A DNA stretch of 64,000 nucleotides from Streptomyces sp. NBC_01481 (GTDB lineage Bacteria; Actinomycetota; Actinomycetes; Streptomycetales; Streptomycetaceae). The notes under the pieces are model-generated. The model ran no database searches and was not told where the DNA came from. It saw only the letters and a list, made by a program, of their open reading frames with translations. Both the position numbers and the translations under genes were made by a program. Positions within the stretch are counted from its first letter, which is position 1. Every line of letters begins with the position of its first letter. The DNA lies in NCBI RefSeq assembly GCF_026339995.1, contig NZ_JAPEPT010000001.1, positions 1,686,501-1,750,500 on the forward strand. Reading direction: 5' to 3'. Shown in pieces: positions 29,521 to 37,204 of this stretch.

Positions 29521-30773
29521 CACAGCTGCCGGGCCTCCTCGACACCGAGGCGATCCGCAAGGACTTCCCGATCCTGGAGCGCTTGATCCACGACGGGAAG
29601 AAGCTCGTGTACCTGGACAACGCGGCGACGTCCCAGACGCCGCGCCAGGTGATCGATGTGCTGAGCGAGTACTACGAACAGCACAATGCCAACGTCCACC
29701 GCGGTATCCACGTGCTCGCCGAGGAGGCCACGGCGCTGTACGAGGGTGCCCGCGACAAGGTCGCCGCCTTCATCAACGCGCCGAGCCGCGACGAGGTGAT
29801 CTTCACCAAGAACGCCTCCGAGTCGCTCAACCTCGTGGCCAACATGCTCGGCTGGGCGGACGAGCCCTACCGCGTGGACCACGAGACCGAGATCGTCATC
29901 ACGGAGATGGAGCACCACTCCAACATCGTCCCGTGGCAGCTGCTCGCGCAGCGCACCGGCGCGAAGCTGAAGTGGTTCGGCCTCACCGACGACGGCCGTC
30001 TCGACCTGTCGAACATCGACGAGATCATCACCGAGAAGACGAAGATCGTCTCCTTCACGCTGGTCTCCAACATCATGGGCACGGTCAACCCGGTCGACGC
30101 GCTCGTGCGCCGGGCGCAGGACGTGGGCGCGCTGGTCCTGATCGACGCCTCGCAGGCCGCGCCGCACATGCCACTGGACGTACAGGCGCTCGGCGCCGAC
30201 TTCGTGGCCTTCACCGGCCACAAGATGTGCGGCCCGACGGGCATCGGCGTGCTGTGGGGCCGCCAGGAGCTGCTGGAAGACCTTCCGCCGTTCCTCGGCG
30301 GCGGCGAGATGATCGAGACCGTCTCGATGCACTCCTCCACCTACGCTCCCGCGCCGCACAAGTTCGAGGCCGGTACGCCCCCGATCGCCCAGGCCGTCGG
30401 CCTCGGCGCGGCCGTGGACTACCTCACCTCGATCGGCATGGACAAGATCGCCCAGCATGAGCACGCCCTCACCGAGTACGCGGTGAAGCGTCTCCTGGAG
30501 GTCCCCGACCTGCGGATCATCGGCCCCACCACGGCCGAGGAGCGCGGCGCGGCGATCTCCTTCACTCTGGGAGACATCCACCCGCACGACGTGGGCCAGG
30601 TTCTCGACGAGCAGGGCATCGCAGTCCGGGTCGGCCACCACTGCGCGCGGCCGGTCTGCCTGCGGTACGGAATTCCTGCGACCACGCGGGCGTCGTTCTA
30701 TCTGTACTCCACGCCGGGCGAGGTCGATGCCTTGATCGACGGCCTGGAGCACGTCCGTAACTTCTTCGGATGA
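29517..30773 (+). CDS. sufS: Cysteine desulfurase SufS
   Basis: PLP enzyme that takes sulfur from cysteine for cluster assembly; 418 aa, group II desulfurase. The PLP lysine is Lys236 in FTGHKMCGPTG, the persulfide cysteine is Cys376 in RVGHHCARPVC, and the start LDNAATSQTP and EHHSNIVPWQ are typical. It begins at a GTG overlapping sufC and is followed 11 bp later by sufU, its sulfur acceptor. Confidence 0.97.
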   Translation: MTQLPGLLDTEAIRKDFPILERLIHDGKKLVYLDNAATSQTPRQVIDVLSEYYEQHNANVHRGIHVLAEEATALYEGARDKVAAFINAPSRDEVIFTKNASESLNLVANMLGWADEPYRVDHETEIVITEMEHHSNIVPWQLLAQRTGAKLKWFGLTDDGRLDLSNIDEIITEKTKIVSFTLVSNIMGTVNPVDALVRRAQDVGALVLIDASQAAPHMPLDVQALGADFVAFTGHKMCGPTGIGVLWGRQELLEDLPPFLGGGEMIETVSMHSSTYAPAPHKFEAGTPPIAQAVGLGAAVDYLTSIGMDKIAQHEHALTEYAVKRLLEVPDLRIIGPTTAEERGAAISFTLGDIHPHDVGQVLDEQGIAVRVGHHCARPVCLRYGIPATTRASFYLYSTPGEVDALIDGLEHVRNFFG

Positions 30774-30784
30774 GGGACTGACGC

Positions 30785-31240
30785 GTGAAGCTGGATTCGA
30801 TGTACCAGGAAGTCATCCTGGACCACTACAAGCACCCCCACGGGCGTGGTCTGCGGGACGGCGACGCCGAGGTGCACCACGTCAATCCGACGTGCGGTGA
30901 CGAGATCACGCTCCGCGTGAAGTACGACGGTTCCCGTATCGAGGACGTGTCGTACGAGGGCCAGGGCTGCTCGATCAGCCAGGCCTCCGCCTCCGTACTG
31001 AACGAGCTGCTGGTCGGCAAGGAGCTGGCCGAGGCGCAGAAGATCCAGGCGACCTTCCTGGAGCTGATGCAGTCGAAGGGCCAGATCGAGCCCGACGACG
31101 CGATGGAGGAGGTGCTGGAGGACGCGGTCGCGTTCGCCGGTGTCTCCAAGTACCCCGCCCGGGTGAAGTGTGCTCTGCTGAGCTGGATGGCGTGGAAGGA
31201 CGCGACGGCGCAGGCGCTGTCCGAAGGGAAGACGGCATGA
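30785..31240 (+). CDS. sufU: Zinc-dependent sulfur transfer protein SufU
   Basis: Accepts persulfide from SufS and passes it to SufBCD; 151 aa. The zinc/sulfur ligands are present: Cys37 and Asp39 in NPTCGDE, Cys62 in GQGCSIS, and Cys129 in RVKCALL. The Asp and the inserted segment separate it from IscU. The GTG start lies 11 bp after sufS, with GAGGGA just upstream. It overlaps the next gene by ATGA. Confidence 0.96.
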   Translation: MKLDSMYQEVILDHYKHPHGRGLRDGDAEVHHVNPTCGDEITLRVKYDGSRIEDVSYEGQGCSISQASASVLNELLVGKELAEAQKIQATFLELMQSKGQIEPDDAMEEVLEDAVAFAGVSKYPARVKCALLSWMAWKDATAQALSEGKTA

Positions 31241-31575
31241 CTGACAACGAGACCGCCACGATGAAGCCTGCCTCCGAGGAGGAGGTCCGCGAGGCGCTGT
31301 ACGACGTCGTCGACCCCGAGCTGGGCATCGACGTCGTCAACCTCGGCCTGATCTACGGCATCCACATCGACGAGTCCAACATCGCCACCCTGGACATGAC
31401 GCTGACGTCCGCGGCCTGCCCGCTGACCGATGTGATCGAGGACCAGGCGAAGGCGGCAACGGACGGTATCGTCAACGAGCTGAAGATCAACTGGGTCTGG
31501 ATGCCGCCGTGGGGCCCGGACAAGATCACGGACGACGGGCGCGAGCAGCTGCGCGCGCTGGGCTTCAACGTCTGA
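31237..31575 (+). CDS. sufT: MIP18-family Fe-S assembly protein SufT
   Basis: A 112-aa protein of the MIP18/PaaD (DUF59) family, which helps deliver Fe-S clusters to target proteins. Typical phrases are EVREALYDVVDPELGIDVVNLGLIY and TLTSAACPLTDVIEDQ with a likely functional cysteine in AACPLT. The ATG is the one overlapping the sufU stop. It is the last gene of the suf operon; a perfect 21-bp inverted repeat begins 25 bp after its stop. Confidence 0.92.
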   Translation: MTDNETATMKPASEEEVREALYDVVDPELGIDVVNLGLIYGIHIDESNIATLDMTLTSAACPLTDVIEDQAKAATDGIVNELKINWVWMPPWGPDKITDDGREQLRALGFNV

Positions 31576-31600
31576 GCCGGACTCTCCCGAGACAGATCCT

Positions 31601-31647
31601 CGAAACGGCCATGCCTGCCAGGCACACTGGCAGGCATGGCCGTTTCG
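31601..31647. repeat. Perfect 21-bp inverted repeat over the start of the VOC gene
   Basis: Positions 31601-31621 and 31627-31647 are exact reverse complements around a 5-nt loop (GCACA). The right arm contains the ATG at 31636. There is no T-run. It may terminate the suf operon, and it would also fold the start region of the next gene when transcribed from upstream. A CACACT hexamer at 31623-31628, in the loop, is placed as a -10 box for a leaderless start at the ATG. Confidence 0.9.
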
Positions 31648-32001
31648 CTGTACACCGTCGTCATCGACGCCCACGATCTGCCGGCGCTCGCCCGCTTCTG
31701 GAGCCAGGTCCTGGACTGGAAGGTGGTCTTCGAGGCCGAGGACGAGATCACCATCGGCGCGGACGAGTTCTCCCTGCCGGGGATCACCTTCGTGCCCGTC
31801 CCCGAGCACAAGACCGTCAAGAACAGGCTGCACATCGACCTCACGCCCGACGACCAGGCCGCCGAGGTCGAGCGGATCATCGGGCTCGGGGCCCGGCGGG
31901 CCGGTGTCGGGCAGGGGCCGGAAGCGACCTGGGTGGTGCTCGCCGACCCTGAGGGCAACGAGTTCTGCGTACTGCGCCCGAAGAAGACGCTGCTCGACTA
32001 G
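31636..32001 (+). CDS. VOC (glyoxalase/bleomycin resistance) family protein
   Basis: A 121-aa single-module vicinal-oxygen-chelate protein with the paired beta-alpha-beta units: TVVIDAHDLPALARFWSQVLDW, then HIDLTPDDQAAEVERIIGLGARR and WVVLADPEGNEFCVLRP. The His in LHIDL and the Glu in GNEFCVL are possible metal ligands. Substrate unknown; such proteins often detoxify small molecules. Its start codon sits in the right arm of a perfect inverted repeat and its stop codon sits in the terminal repeat of the element at 31998-32089. Confidence 0.85.
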   Translation: MAVSLYTVVIDAHDLPALARFWSQVLDWKVVFEAEDEITIGADEFSLPGITFVPVPEHKTVKNRLHIDLTPDDQAAEVERIIGLGARRAGVGQGPEATWVVLADPEGNEFCVLRPKKTLLD

Positions 32002-32089
32002 GCCGTGTCTGAAATAGCGCCGTCCGCCCGCAGGGCGGGGTGCGTGCCGGGCGTCGCGCGCCAGGCGAGATTTGTCAGACACGGCCTAG
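31998..32089. mobile_element. Small MITE-like inverted-repeat element
   Basis: A 92-bp segment bounded by exact 15-bp inverted repeats, CTAGGCCGTGTCTGA at 31998-32012 and its complement at 32075-32089; the match continues after a 2-nt offset (AAAT/ATTT). An inner hairpin (CCGCCCG-CAG-GGCGGG, 32024-32039) is also present. It has no coding capacity and supplies the stop codon of the VOC gene. The TIR-like GGCCGTGTCTGA ends recall non-autonomous relatives of streptomycete insertion sequences. It may equally work as a bidirectional terminator. Confidence 0.6.
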
Positions 32090-32100
32090 CGCGACCAGCT

Positions 32101-32828
32101 CTAGTAGGCGGGCGGTACGGCGGCGGCCTCGGCGAGGGTCGGGGCCAGGTTCTCCGTGCGGATGCGGCGGTCGATGTAGAGCAGGCTCGCGATCAGCTGC
32201 GGGAACGCGGCGACCACCACCTGCCCGATCAGCTGGCTCACCAGACTCAGCACGATCGCACCACCGAGGTAGACCATGACCTGCGATCCGGTCGGGTCCG
32301 AGCCGAGGTCCGAGCTGCCGATCGCGCCGGGGAGCATCTGGACGAGGCTGAGCGGCAGTTGGATGACATAGGCCGCGATACCGGCCATGACGCCGGTGAG
32401 CAGCGTGATGCCGAAGATCCGCCACCAGTCGCCGCGGACCAGCTTCGACGAGCGGCGCATCGCCGCGAGTGCGCCCTGGCCCGATCATGCCGATGCCCCA
32501 GACGGCGAGGAAGGCGAAGAGCAGCGGACGGATGTCGTCCCAGACGGGAGGCTCGTCACGCGTCGCGTCGTAGATCGTGCGCAGGTGGTCGCCGACAACC
32601 GCGTACATGATCGCCAGTGCGACTCCGACGGCGACCGCCGCCGCGCCGTAGACGGCCGCGGCTATGCCGAACAGCTGCTTCCAGTAGCGCCTGATCGTGC
32701 TGAAGGCGCCGCCGAGGATTGAGCCCGAGCGGGGCCAGCGGGATCACCCCGGGCTTGGGCGGCGGCGGGGGCATCCAGCCGCCCCACCCCGGAGGCGGTC
32801 CGGGCGGAGGTGTGTTTCCGTATGCCAC
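32101..32828 (-). pseudogene. Proline-rich integral membrane protein, two frameshifts
   Basis: Three reading frames have to be joined to make one protein. The first part (GTG at 32828) is the proline-rich cytosolic N-terminus ending PKPGVIPLAPLG; near 32725 the frame changes and continues GSILGGAFSTIRRYWKQLFGIAAAVYG, then MYAVVGDHLRTIYDAT to GIGMIG; near 32485 one extra G shifts it again to QGALAAMRRSSKLVRGDWWRIFGITLLTG and the last membrane segments, ending VPPAY. This matches the layout of the multi-pass glycerophosphodiesterase-membrane-domain-type proteins common in Streptomyces, but is shorter. It is a decaying gene or has sequencing errors. RBS GGGAG precedes the GTG. Confidence 0.7.
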
Positions 32829-32925
32829 TGAGGTGTCTCCCGCGCGTCGTCGGCCCGGGCGCCGTGGGCCCCGGTGTGTTCTGCCTGGTCGGACGGGACA
32901 CCGTAGCGGGGTGGGGCGGGCGGGG

Positions 32926-33387
32926 TCACCGTGCCCCCCGCTTTGCCTTTCTCGTCTCGGCCGTCGCCTCGCGCAGCGCGGGCGCAGCCTGCTCGAAGTA
33001 GCGGACCAGGACGCGCAGTTCGTCGGGGCTGAAGCCCGCGAAGACCTCGGCCATCCGGCGGCGTGCGGCGCCGAACGCCGCCTCGTCCTGTTCCGGGGTG
33101 AGGGGCACGGACTCGACGACGACCCGGCGGCGGTCGGTGGCGTCCAGGCCGCGGCGGACCCGGCCGGCTCGCTCCAGCCGGTCCACGAGCCGGGTGGTGG
33201 CGCTCTGCGAGAGGCCGATCCGCTCGGCGAGCCTGCCGGTGGTCAGGGGACCCGCGAGCTCCAGTGTGCTCAGCGCGTACACGTCGGTGGGGTTCTGGCC
33301 GAGGGTTTCGGCGGCGGCCTGGCCGTGCAGGGCGGCGGCGGTCAGATAGGAGCGGTGGATGCGTGCGAGTTCGTCCTGGTCGGACAT
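32926..33387 (-). CDS. MarR-family transcriptional regulator
   Basis: A 153-aa winged-helix regulator. The helix-turn-helix and wing are ELAGPLTTGRLAERIGLSQSATTRLVDRLERAGRVRRGLDATDRRRVVVE, and the flanking helices form the dimer interface. The ATG at 33387 is preferred (AAGGCGG upstream; MSDQDELARIH). It diverges from an SMR efflux gene, with a GTAC-rich palindromic spacer of 113 bp, so the MarR protein, the TetR protein downstream or both may bind there. Ligand unknown. Confidence 0.9.
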   Translation of the reverse strand: MSDQDELARIHRSYLTAAALHGQAAAETLGQNPTDVYALSTLELAGPLTTGRLAERIGLSQSATTRLVDRLERAGRVRRGLDATDRRRVVVESVPLTPEQDEAAFGAARRRMAEVFAGFSPDELRVLVRYFEQAAPALREATAETRKAKRGAR

Positions 33388-33433
33388 CGTCCGCCGCCTT
33401 TCGTCGGGTCTCGCCCTGCCGGTTGCTTGCGCC

Positions 33434-33500
33434 CGTACATACATATTGCACGATCCGCCGATATGTACGAGCGTACGCAACGATGTGTACCCTCGTACAC
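33434..33500. promoter_or_regulatory. Cluster of GTAC-core palindromes, SMR promoter
   Basis: Five GTAC cores lie in 67 bp: CGTACAT (33434-33440) pairs with ATGTACG (33463-33469); GTAC-GAGC-GTAC spans 33465-33476; GTGTAC-CCTC-GTACAC spans 33485-33500 and abuts the ATG of the SMR gene. The last palindrome includes TACCCT at 33488-33493, spaced 7 nt from the ATG as a leaderless -10 box. This is an operator for the MarR or the TetR protein at this locus. Confidence 0.65.
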
Positions 33501-33821
33501 ATGGGATACGGACTGCTGGCCGCGGCGATCGCGGCGGAGGTGGCCGGGACGACGGCCATGAAGTACAGCGAGGGCTTCACCAGGCTGTGGCCCTCGCTGC
33601 TCACCGTCGCGGGCTATCTGCTCGCCTTCACACTGCTTGCGCAGACGCTCAAGACCCTCTCGGTGGGCACCGCGTACGCGATCTGGGCGGGCGTCGGCAC
33701 GGCCGCCGTCGCCGCGATCGGCATGCTCTTCCTGGGCGAGTCGACCAGCCTCGCCAAGCTCACCGGGATCGCCCTGGTGATCGTCGGGGTCGTCGTGCTC
33801 ACCCTGGGCGGTGCGCACTGA
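33501..33821 (+). CDS. Small multidrug resistance (SMR) family transporter
   Basis: A 106-aa four-helix membrane protein that exports cationic compounds or guanidinium in exchange for protons. The essential glutamate is Glu13 in AAAIAAEVAGTTAMK, and GTAYAIWAGVGTA in helix 3 is the SMR signature. The ATG at 33501 follows directly on an operator palindrome with a -10 box, so the mRNA is probably leaderless. It overlaps the TetR gene by one base (TGATG), so the transporter and its regulator are made together. Confidence 0.93.
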   Translation: MGYGLLAAAIAAEVAGTTAMKYSEGFTRLWPSLLTVAGYLLAFTLLAQTLKTLSVGTAYAIWAGVGTAAVAAIGMLFLGESTSLAKLTGIALVIVGVVVLTLGGAH

Positions 33822-34369
33822 TGGCGCGGCGGTACGACCCCGAGCGGCGTCGGCGCATCATCGACGCGGCGATCCGCGTGGTCGCCACGAACGGCATCGG
33901 GGGACTCAGCCACCGCACGGTCGCGGCCGAGGCGGATGTTCCGCTCGGCTCGACGACCTACCACTTCGCCTCCCTGGACGAGCTGATGGTCGCCGCGCTG
34001 CGCCGGACCAACGAAGGATTCGGGGCGGCGGTACGGGACAGTGGCGCGCTCGCCGACCCCGGCGCCGATGTCGCCGAGGAACTCGCCCGGCTGATGGGGG
34101 AGTGGCTCGCCGGGGAGCGCACCGGCGTGGAGCTGGAGTACGAGCTCTATCTGGCGGCCCTGCGGCGGCCCGCGCTGCGGCCGGTCGCCGCGGAGTGGTG
34201 CGAGGGCCTCGCCGAGATCCTGGCCAGGCGGACCGATCCGGTCACGGCGCGGGCGCTGGTGGCGCTGATGGACGGGATCTGTCTGCAGGTGCTGCTGACG
34301 GACACGCCGTACGAGGCGGAGTACGCGCGGGAGATGCTGGCCCGGATCATCGGGGCGCGGGGTGCCTGA
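33821..34369 (+). CDS. TetR-family transcriptional regulator
   Basis: A 182-aa regulator with an N-terminal helix-turn-helix (RRRIIDAAIRVVATNGIGGLSHRTVAAEADVPLGSTTYHFASLDELMVAAL) and a helical ligand-binding part. It is translationally coupled to the SMR gene (stop/start TGATG), so it most likely controls that transporter through the GTAC palindromes upstream, releasing them when drug binds. Ligand unknown. Confidence 0.92.
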   Translation: MARRYDPERRRRIIDAAIRVVATNGIGGLSHRTVAAEADVPLGSTTYHFASLDELMVAALRRTNEGFGAAVRDSGALADPGADVAEELARLMGEWLAGERTGVELEYELYLAALRRPALRPVAAEWCEGLAEILARRTDPVTARALVALMDGICLQVLLTDTPYEAEYAREMLARIIGARGA

Positions 34370-34501
34370 CGGCTGGGCGAGGGCGCGTCTGGTGCGGCGC
34401 ACCCCCTCCCGGCCCGTGCTCCGTGAACCCCTTTCCGCACTCCGGGTAACAGGGGGTGTGACCAGAACCCCGCAGGCCCGAACGGCAGAGACGGAGAGCC
34501 C

Positions 34502-35113
34502 GTGAGCGGCCCAGTCAGTCCCGACGGCGATGCCGCCGTCATCGCCGGGTCGTTGGAGCGGCCCGAGCTCTTCGCCGAGCTCTACAACCGGTACGCGCCG
34601 GACATCCACCGGTACGTCGCCCGCCGTCTCGGTGACGGAGCCGCCGACGACATCACGTCCGACACCTTCCTCAGCGCCTTCCGGACCCGGTCGCGCTACG
34701 ACCTGGGCAGGGAGCACGCCAGGCCCTGGCTGTACGGGATAGCGGCGAACCTCATCGGAAAACAGCGCCGCACCGAGGTCCGGGCGCTGAAGGCGCTTGC
34801 CCGCACCGGCCACGACCCGGTCACCGAGTCCTGGGTCGACCACGCCGACGACCGGGTCACCGCACAGGCCGTGCACGTGCCGCTGGCCGGGGCCCTCGCC
34901 GGGCTGTCCACCGGTGACCGGCATGTGCTGCTGCTCGTCGCCTGGGCGGATCTCGGATACCAGGAGGTCGCCGAGGCGCTCTCCATCCCGGTCGGAACGG
35001 TGCGTTCCCGGCTCAACCGCGCCCGGAAGAAGGTGCGCGCCGCGCTGGGAGAGTCCGATCCCACCCTCGCACGCGATCCGTCCGATCCGCAGGAGGCGGT
35101 CAGTCATGGATGA
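34502..35113 (+). CDS. ECF-type RNA polymerase sigma factor
   Basis: A 203-aa sigma factor with region 2 (ELYNRYAPDIHRYVARRLGDGAADDITSDTFLSAFRTR) and region 4 (LLVAWADLGYQEVAEALSIPVGTVRSRLNRARKKVRAAL) and no region 3. The GTG start has GAGAG upstream. Its stop codon overlaps the next gene by 8 bp; that gene encodes a membrane-anchored protein that may act as its anti-sigma factor. This pair is common in Streptomyces and is called after the marker CU044_5270. The signal it answers is unknown. Confidence 0.93.
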   Translation: MSGPVSPDGDAAVIAGSLERPELFAELYNRYAPDIHRYVARRLGDGAADDITSDTFLSAFRTRSRYDLGREHARPWLYGIAANLIGKQRRTEVRALKALARTGHDPVTESWVDHADDRVTAQAVHVPLAGALAGLSTGDRHVLLLVAWADLGYQEVAEALSIPVGTVRSRLNRARKKVRAALGESDPTLARDPSDPQEAVSHG

Positions 35114-36062
35114 GATGCAGACGCTCCAGGAATTCCGCGCGGACGCGCCGGCTCCGGACCCCGCCCGGCTGGCCGCCGGACGGCAGCGGCTCCTCGACGA
35201 GCAGGTCCGTACCGGCCGGACCCGTCGCTTCCTGGCCAACTGGAAGCTCGCGGCAGTGGGCGCGGCGGCCGCGGTGACCGCGGCGGCGGTCCTGACGACC
35301 CAGCTCGGAGCGGGGACGGTGACGCAGGAGCCGCGGCCGCAGAGCGAACACGGATCGGTCGCCGAGCCGCGGGACGGCCAGTGGATCTACCGGAAGGTCG
35401 TGGAGAAGCAGGCGCCTCTGAACTTCGTCAACGACCTCAATCCGACCACCGAGGAGACATCGAGGGGCGCTTCCTGGCCAACGATGGAGACCGAGAGCTG
35501 GACTCAGTACGGCAGCGGCAAGCTGTTCCGGACGCTGCTCAATCCCCAGCAGATCGATCGCACCGGTCACTGGAACTGGGGGTCACCGAAGCGTATGCGA
35601 GCCAAGGTCGCGAAGCTGCCGGACGATCCGCAGAAGCTGTTTCTGGCCCTTCGGGACGTGATCCCGGTCGCGGGCACGCCGCAGGGATCAGACGACAGCG
35701 CCAACTACTGGCGGATCATGGTGTTGCTCTCCGAGGTCGACCTCATTCCGCCGAAGGTGCGTGCCTCGCTCTACCGGGCACTCGGCGAGATCCCCGGCGT
35801 AAAGATCGACCGCACGTTCGTGAAGGATGCGATCGGCCGGCCTGCCCTGGCCGTGTACGAGCCCGACTTCACGTTCACCGGTGACCTGAACCTGCGGGAG
35901 GAGCTGCTGCTCGACCCGGCGACATTCGAGTACCGCGGTAAGCGCACCCTCTATCTCGCCGGCGGAAAACTCGACAGCAAGATCACCACGAAGGACACCG
36001 TGGTCAGGTTCAGCGCCCTCGTGAAGACCGCCGTTGTCGACAATCACAGCCTGCGCCCCTGA
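35106..36062 (+). CDS. CU044_5270-family membrane-anchored protein
   Basis: A 318-aa protein: cytoplasmic N-terminus of about 45 residues (PDPARLAAGRQRLLDEQ), one membrane segment (LAAVGAAAAVTAAAVLTTQLG) and a large exported domain (DGQWIYRKVVEKQAPLNF, then LRDVIPVAGTPQG, and RASLYRALGEIPGVKIDRTFVKDAIGRPALAV near the C-terminus). It overlaps the sigma gene. The family is taken to regulate or sense for the partner sigma factor; I see no zinc anti-sigma motif, so anti-sigma function is inference. Confidence 0.85.
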   Translation: MDEMQTLQEFRADAPAPDPARLAAGRQRLLDEQVRTGRTRRFLANWKLAAVGAAAAVTAAAVLTTQLGAGTVTQEPRPQSEHGSVAEPRDGQWIYRKVVEKQAPLNFVNDLNPTTEETSRGASWPTMETESWTQYGSGKLFRTLLNPQQIDRTGHWNWGSPKRMRAKVAKLPDDPQKLFLALRDVIPVAGTPQGSDDSANYWRIMVLLSEVDLIPPKVRASLYRALGEIPGVKIDRTFVKDAIGRPALAVYEPDFTFTGDLNLREELLLDPATFEYRGKRTLYLAGGKLDSKITTKDTVVRFSALVKTAVVDNHSLRP

Positions 36063-36102
36063 CCGGCCGGGCCGGGGCGGGCGCACGGCGACGGGGGGGA
36101 CG

Positions 36103-36144
36103 GGGCGGGTGCGACCGGGACGTGAGACCGGTTCGCACCCGCCC
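36103..36144. terminator. Hairpin between the CU044_5270 gene and dapD
   Basis: GGGCGGGTGCGACCGG at 36103-36118 pairs with CCGGTTCGCACCCGCCC at 36128-36144 with one bulged base. There is no T-run. It probably ends the sigma operon; its right arm overlaps the -35 region of dapD. Confidence 0.65.
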
Positions 36145-36156
36145 GCCCTCGCCGGT

Positions 36157-36168
36157 TAGGTTCTCCTC
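36157..36168 (+). promoter_or_regulatory. Leaderless -10 box of dapD
   Basis: TAGGTT at 36157-36162 is 6 nt from the ATG, so transcription would begin at the A of the start codon; CTCCTC, not an RBS, fills the gap. TTCGCA at 36132-36137 is a possible -35, 19 bp upstream. Confidence 0.5.
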
Positions 36169-37158
36169 ATGACCGACACCACTGCTCCTCGCACCACCGG
36201 CGCCGTCGCCGCCGGGCTCGCCACCCTCACCACCGACGGCACCGTACTCGACACCTGGTTCCCCGCCCCCGAACTGTCCGCCGAGGCCGGCCCGGCCGGG
36301 ACCGAGCGGCTGACCGCCGAGCGTGCCGTCGAGCTGCTCGGCGAGGGCGCCGCCAAGGCCATCGGCCCGGACGCCCGCCGTGGCGTCGAGGTCGTCGCCG
36401 TCCGTACGGTCATCGCCTCGCTCGACGACAAGCCGCTGGACGCCCACGACGCGTATCTGCGCCTGCACCTGCTGAGCCACCGGCTCGTCCAGCCGCACGG
36501 CCAGAACCTGGACGGCGTCTTCGGGCTGCTCGCCAACGTCGCCTGGACCTCGCTCGGCCCGGTCGCCGTCGACCAGGTCGAGACCGTGCGTCTCAACGCC
36601 CGCGCCGAGGGCCTGCACCTCGCCGTGACCAGCATCGACAAGTTCCCGCGGATGACGGACTACGTCGCGCCCAAGGGCGTGCGCATCGCCGACGCCGACC
36701 GCGTCCGCCTCGGCGCGCACCTCGCCGAGGGCACGACCGTCATGCACGAGGGCTTCGTGAACTTCAACGCCGGCACGCTCGGCACGTCGATGGTCGAGGG
36801 GCGCATCTCCGCGGGCGTCGTCGTCGGCGACGGCTCCGACATCGGCGGCGGCGCGTCCACGATGGGCACGCTCTCCGGCGGCGGCAACGTCCGGATCGTC
36901 ATCGGCGAGCGCTGCCTGATCGGTGCCGAGGCGGGCGTCGGGATCGCGCTCGGCGACGAGTGTGTGGTCGAGGCGGGGCTGTACGTCACGGCAGGGACCC
37001 GGGTCACGATGCCCGACGGTCAGATCGTCAAGGCACGCGAGCTCTCCGGCGCGAGCAACATCCTCTTCCGCCGGAACTCGGTCACCGGGTCGGTGGAGGC
37101 GCGTCCGAACAACGCGGTGTGGGGCGGGCTCAACGAGGTCCTGCACAGCCACAACTAG
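36169..37158 (+). CDS. dapD: Tetrahydrodipicolinate N-succinyltransferase
   Basis: Transfers succinyl to tetrahydrodipicolinate on the lysine/diaminopimelate path; 329 aa, the actinobacterial DapD type. The left-handed beta-helix is visible as hexapeptide-like repeats from about 180 to 310 ([65 protein letters not shown]). The start has no RBS but a leaderless-type promoter. It converges on a dapA-type gene, with a shared hairpin between. Confidence 0.95.
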   Translation: MTDTTAPRTTGAVAAGLATLTTDGTVLDTWFPAPELSAEAGPAGTERLTAERAVELLGEGAAKAIGPDARRGVEVVAVRTVIASLDDKPLDAHDAYLRLHLLSHRLVQPHGQNLDGVFGLLANVAWTSLGPVAVDQVETVRLNARAEGLHLAVTSIDKFPRMTDYVAPKGVRIADADRVRLGAHLAEGTTVMHEGFVNFNAGTLGTSMVEGRISAGVVVGDGSDIGGGASTMGTLSGGGNVRIVIGERCLIGAEAGVGIALGDECVVEAGLYVTAGTRVTMPDGQIVKARELSGASNILFRRNSVTGSVEARPNNAVWGGLNEVLHSHN

Positions 37159-37176
37159 GTCCTGTCCGGGGGCTCA

Positions 37177-37204
37177 GGCTCCTCCGTCAAACGCCGGAGG
37201 AGCC
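37177..37204. terminator. Bidirectional hairpin between dapD and dapA
   Basis: GGCTCCTCCG (37177-37186) and CGGAGGAGCC (37195-37204) pair perfectly around an 8-nt loop that contains TCA, the stop codon of the minus-strand dapA gene. The sequence CAAACGCCGGAGG is shared with the dispersed repeat at 10939-11130. Confidence 0.7.

Noticed and set aside
34420..34460. Self-recognised ECF promoter before the sigma gene (GTGAACCCC...GGGTAAC)
   Set aside because: The two words are only about 14 bp apart and do not match a known ECF pair well enough to call.
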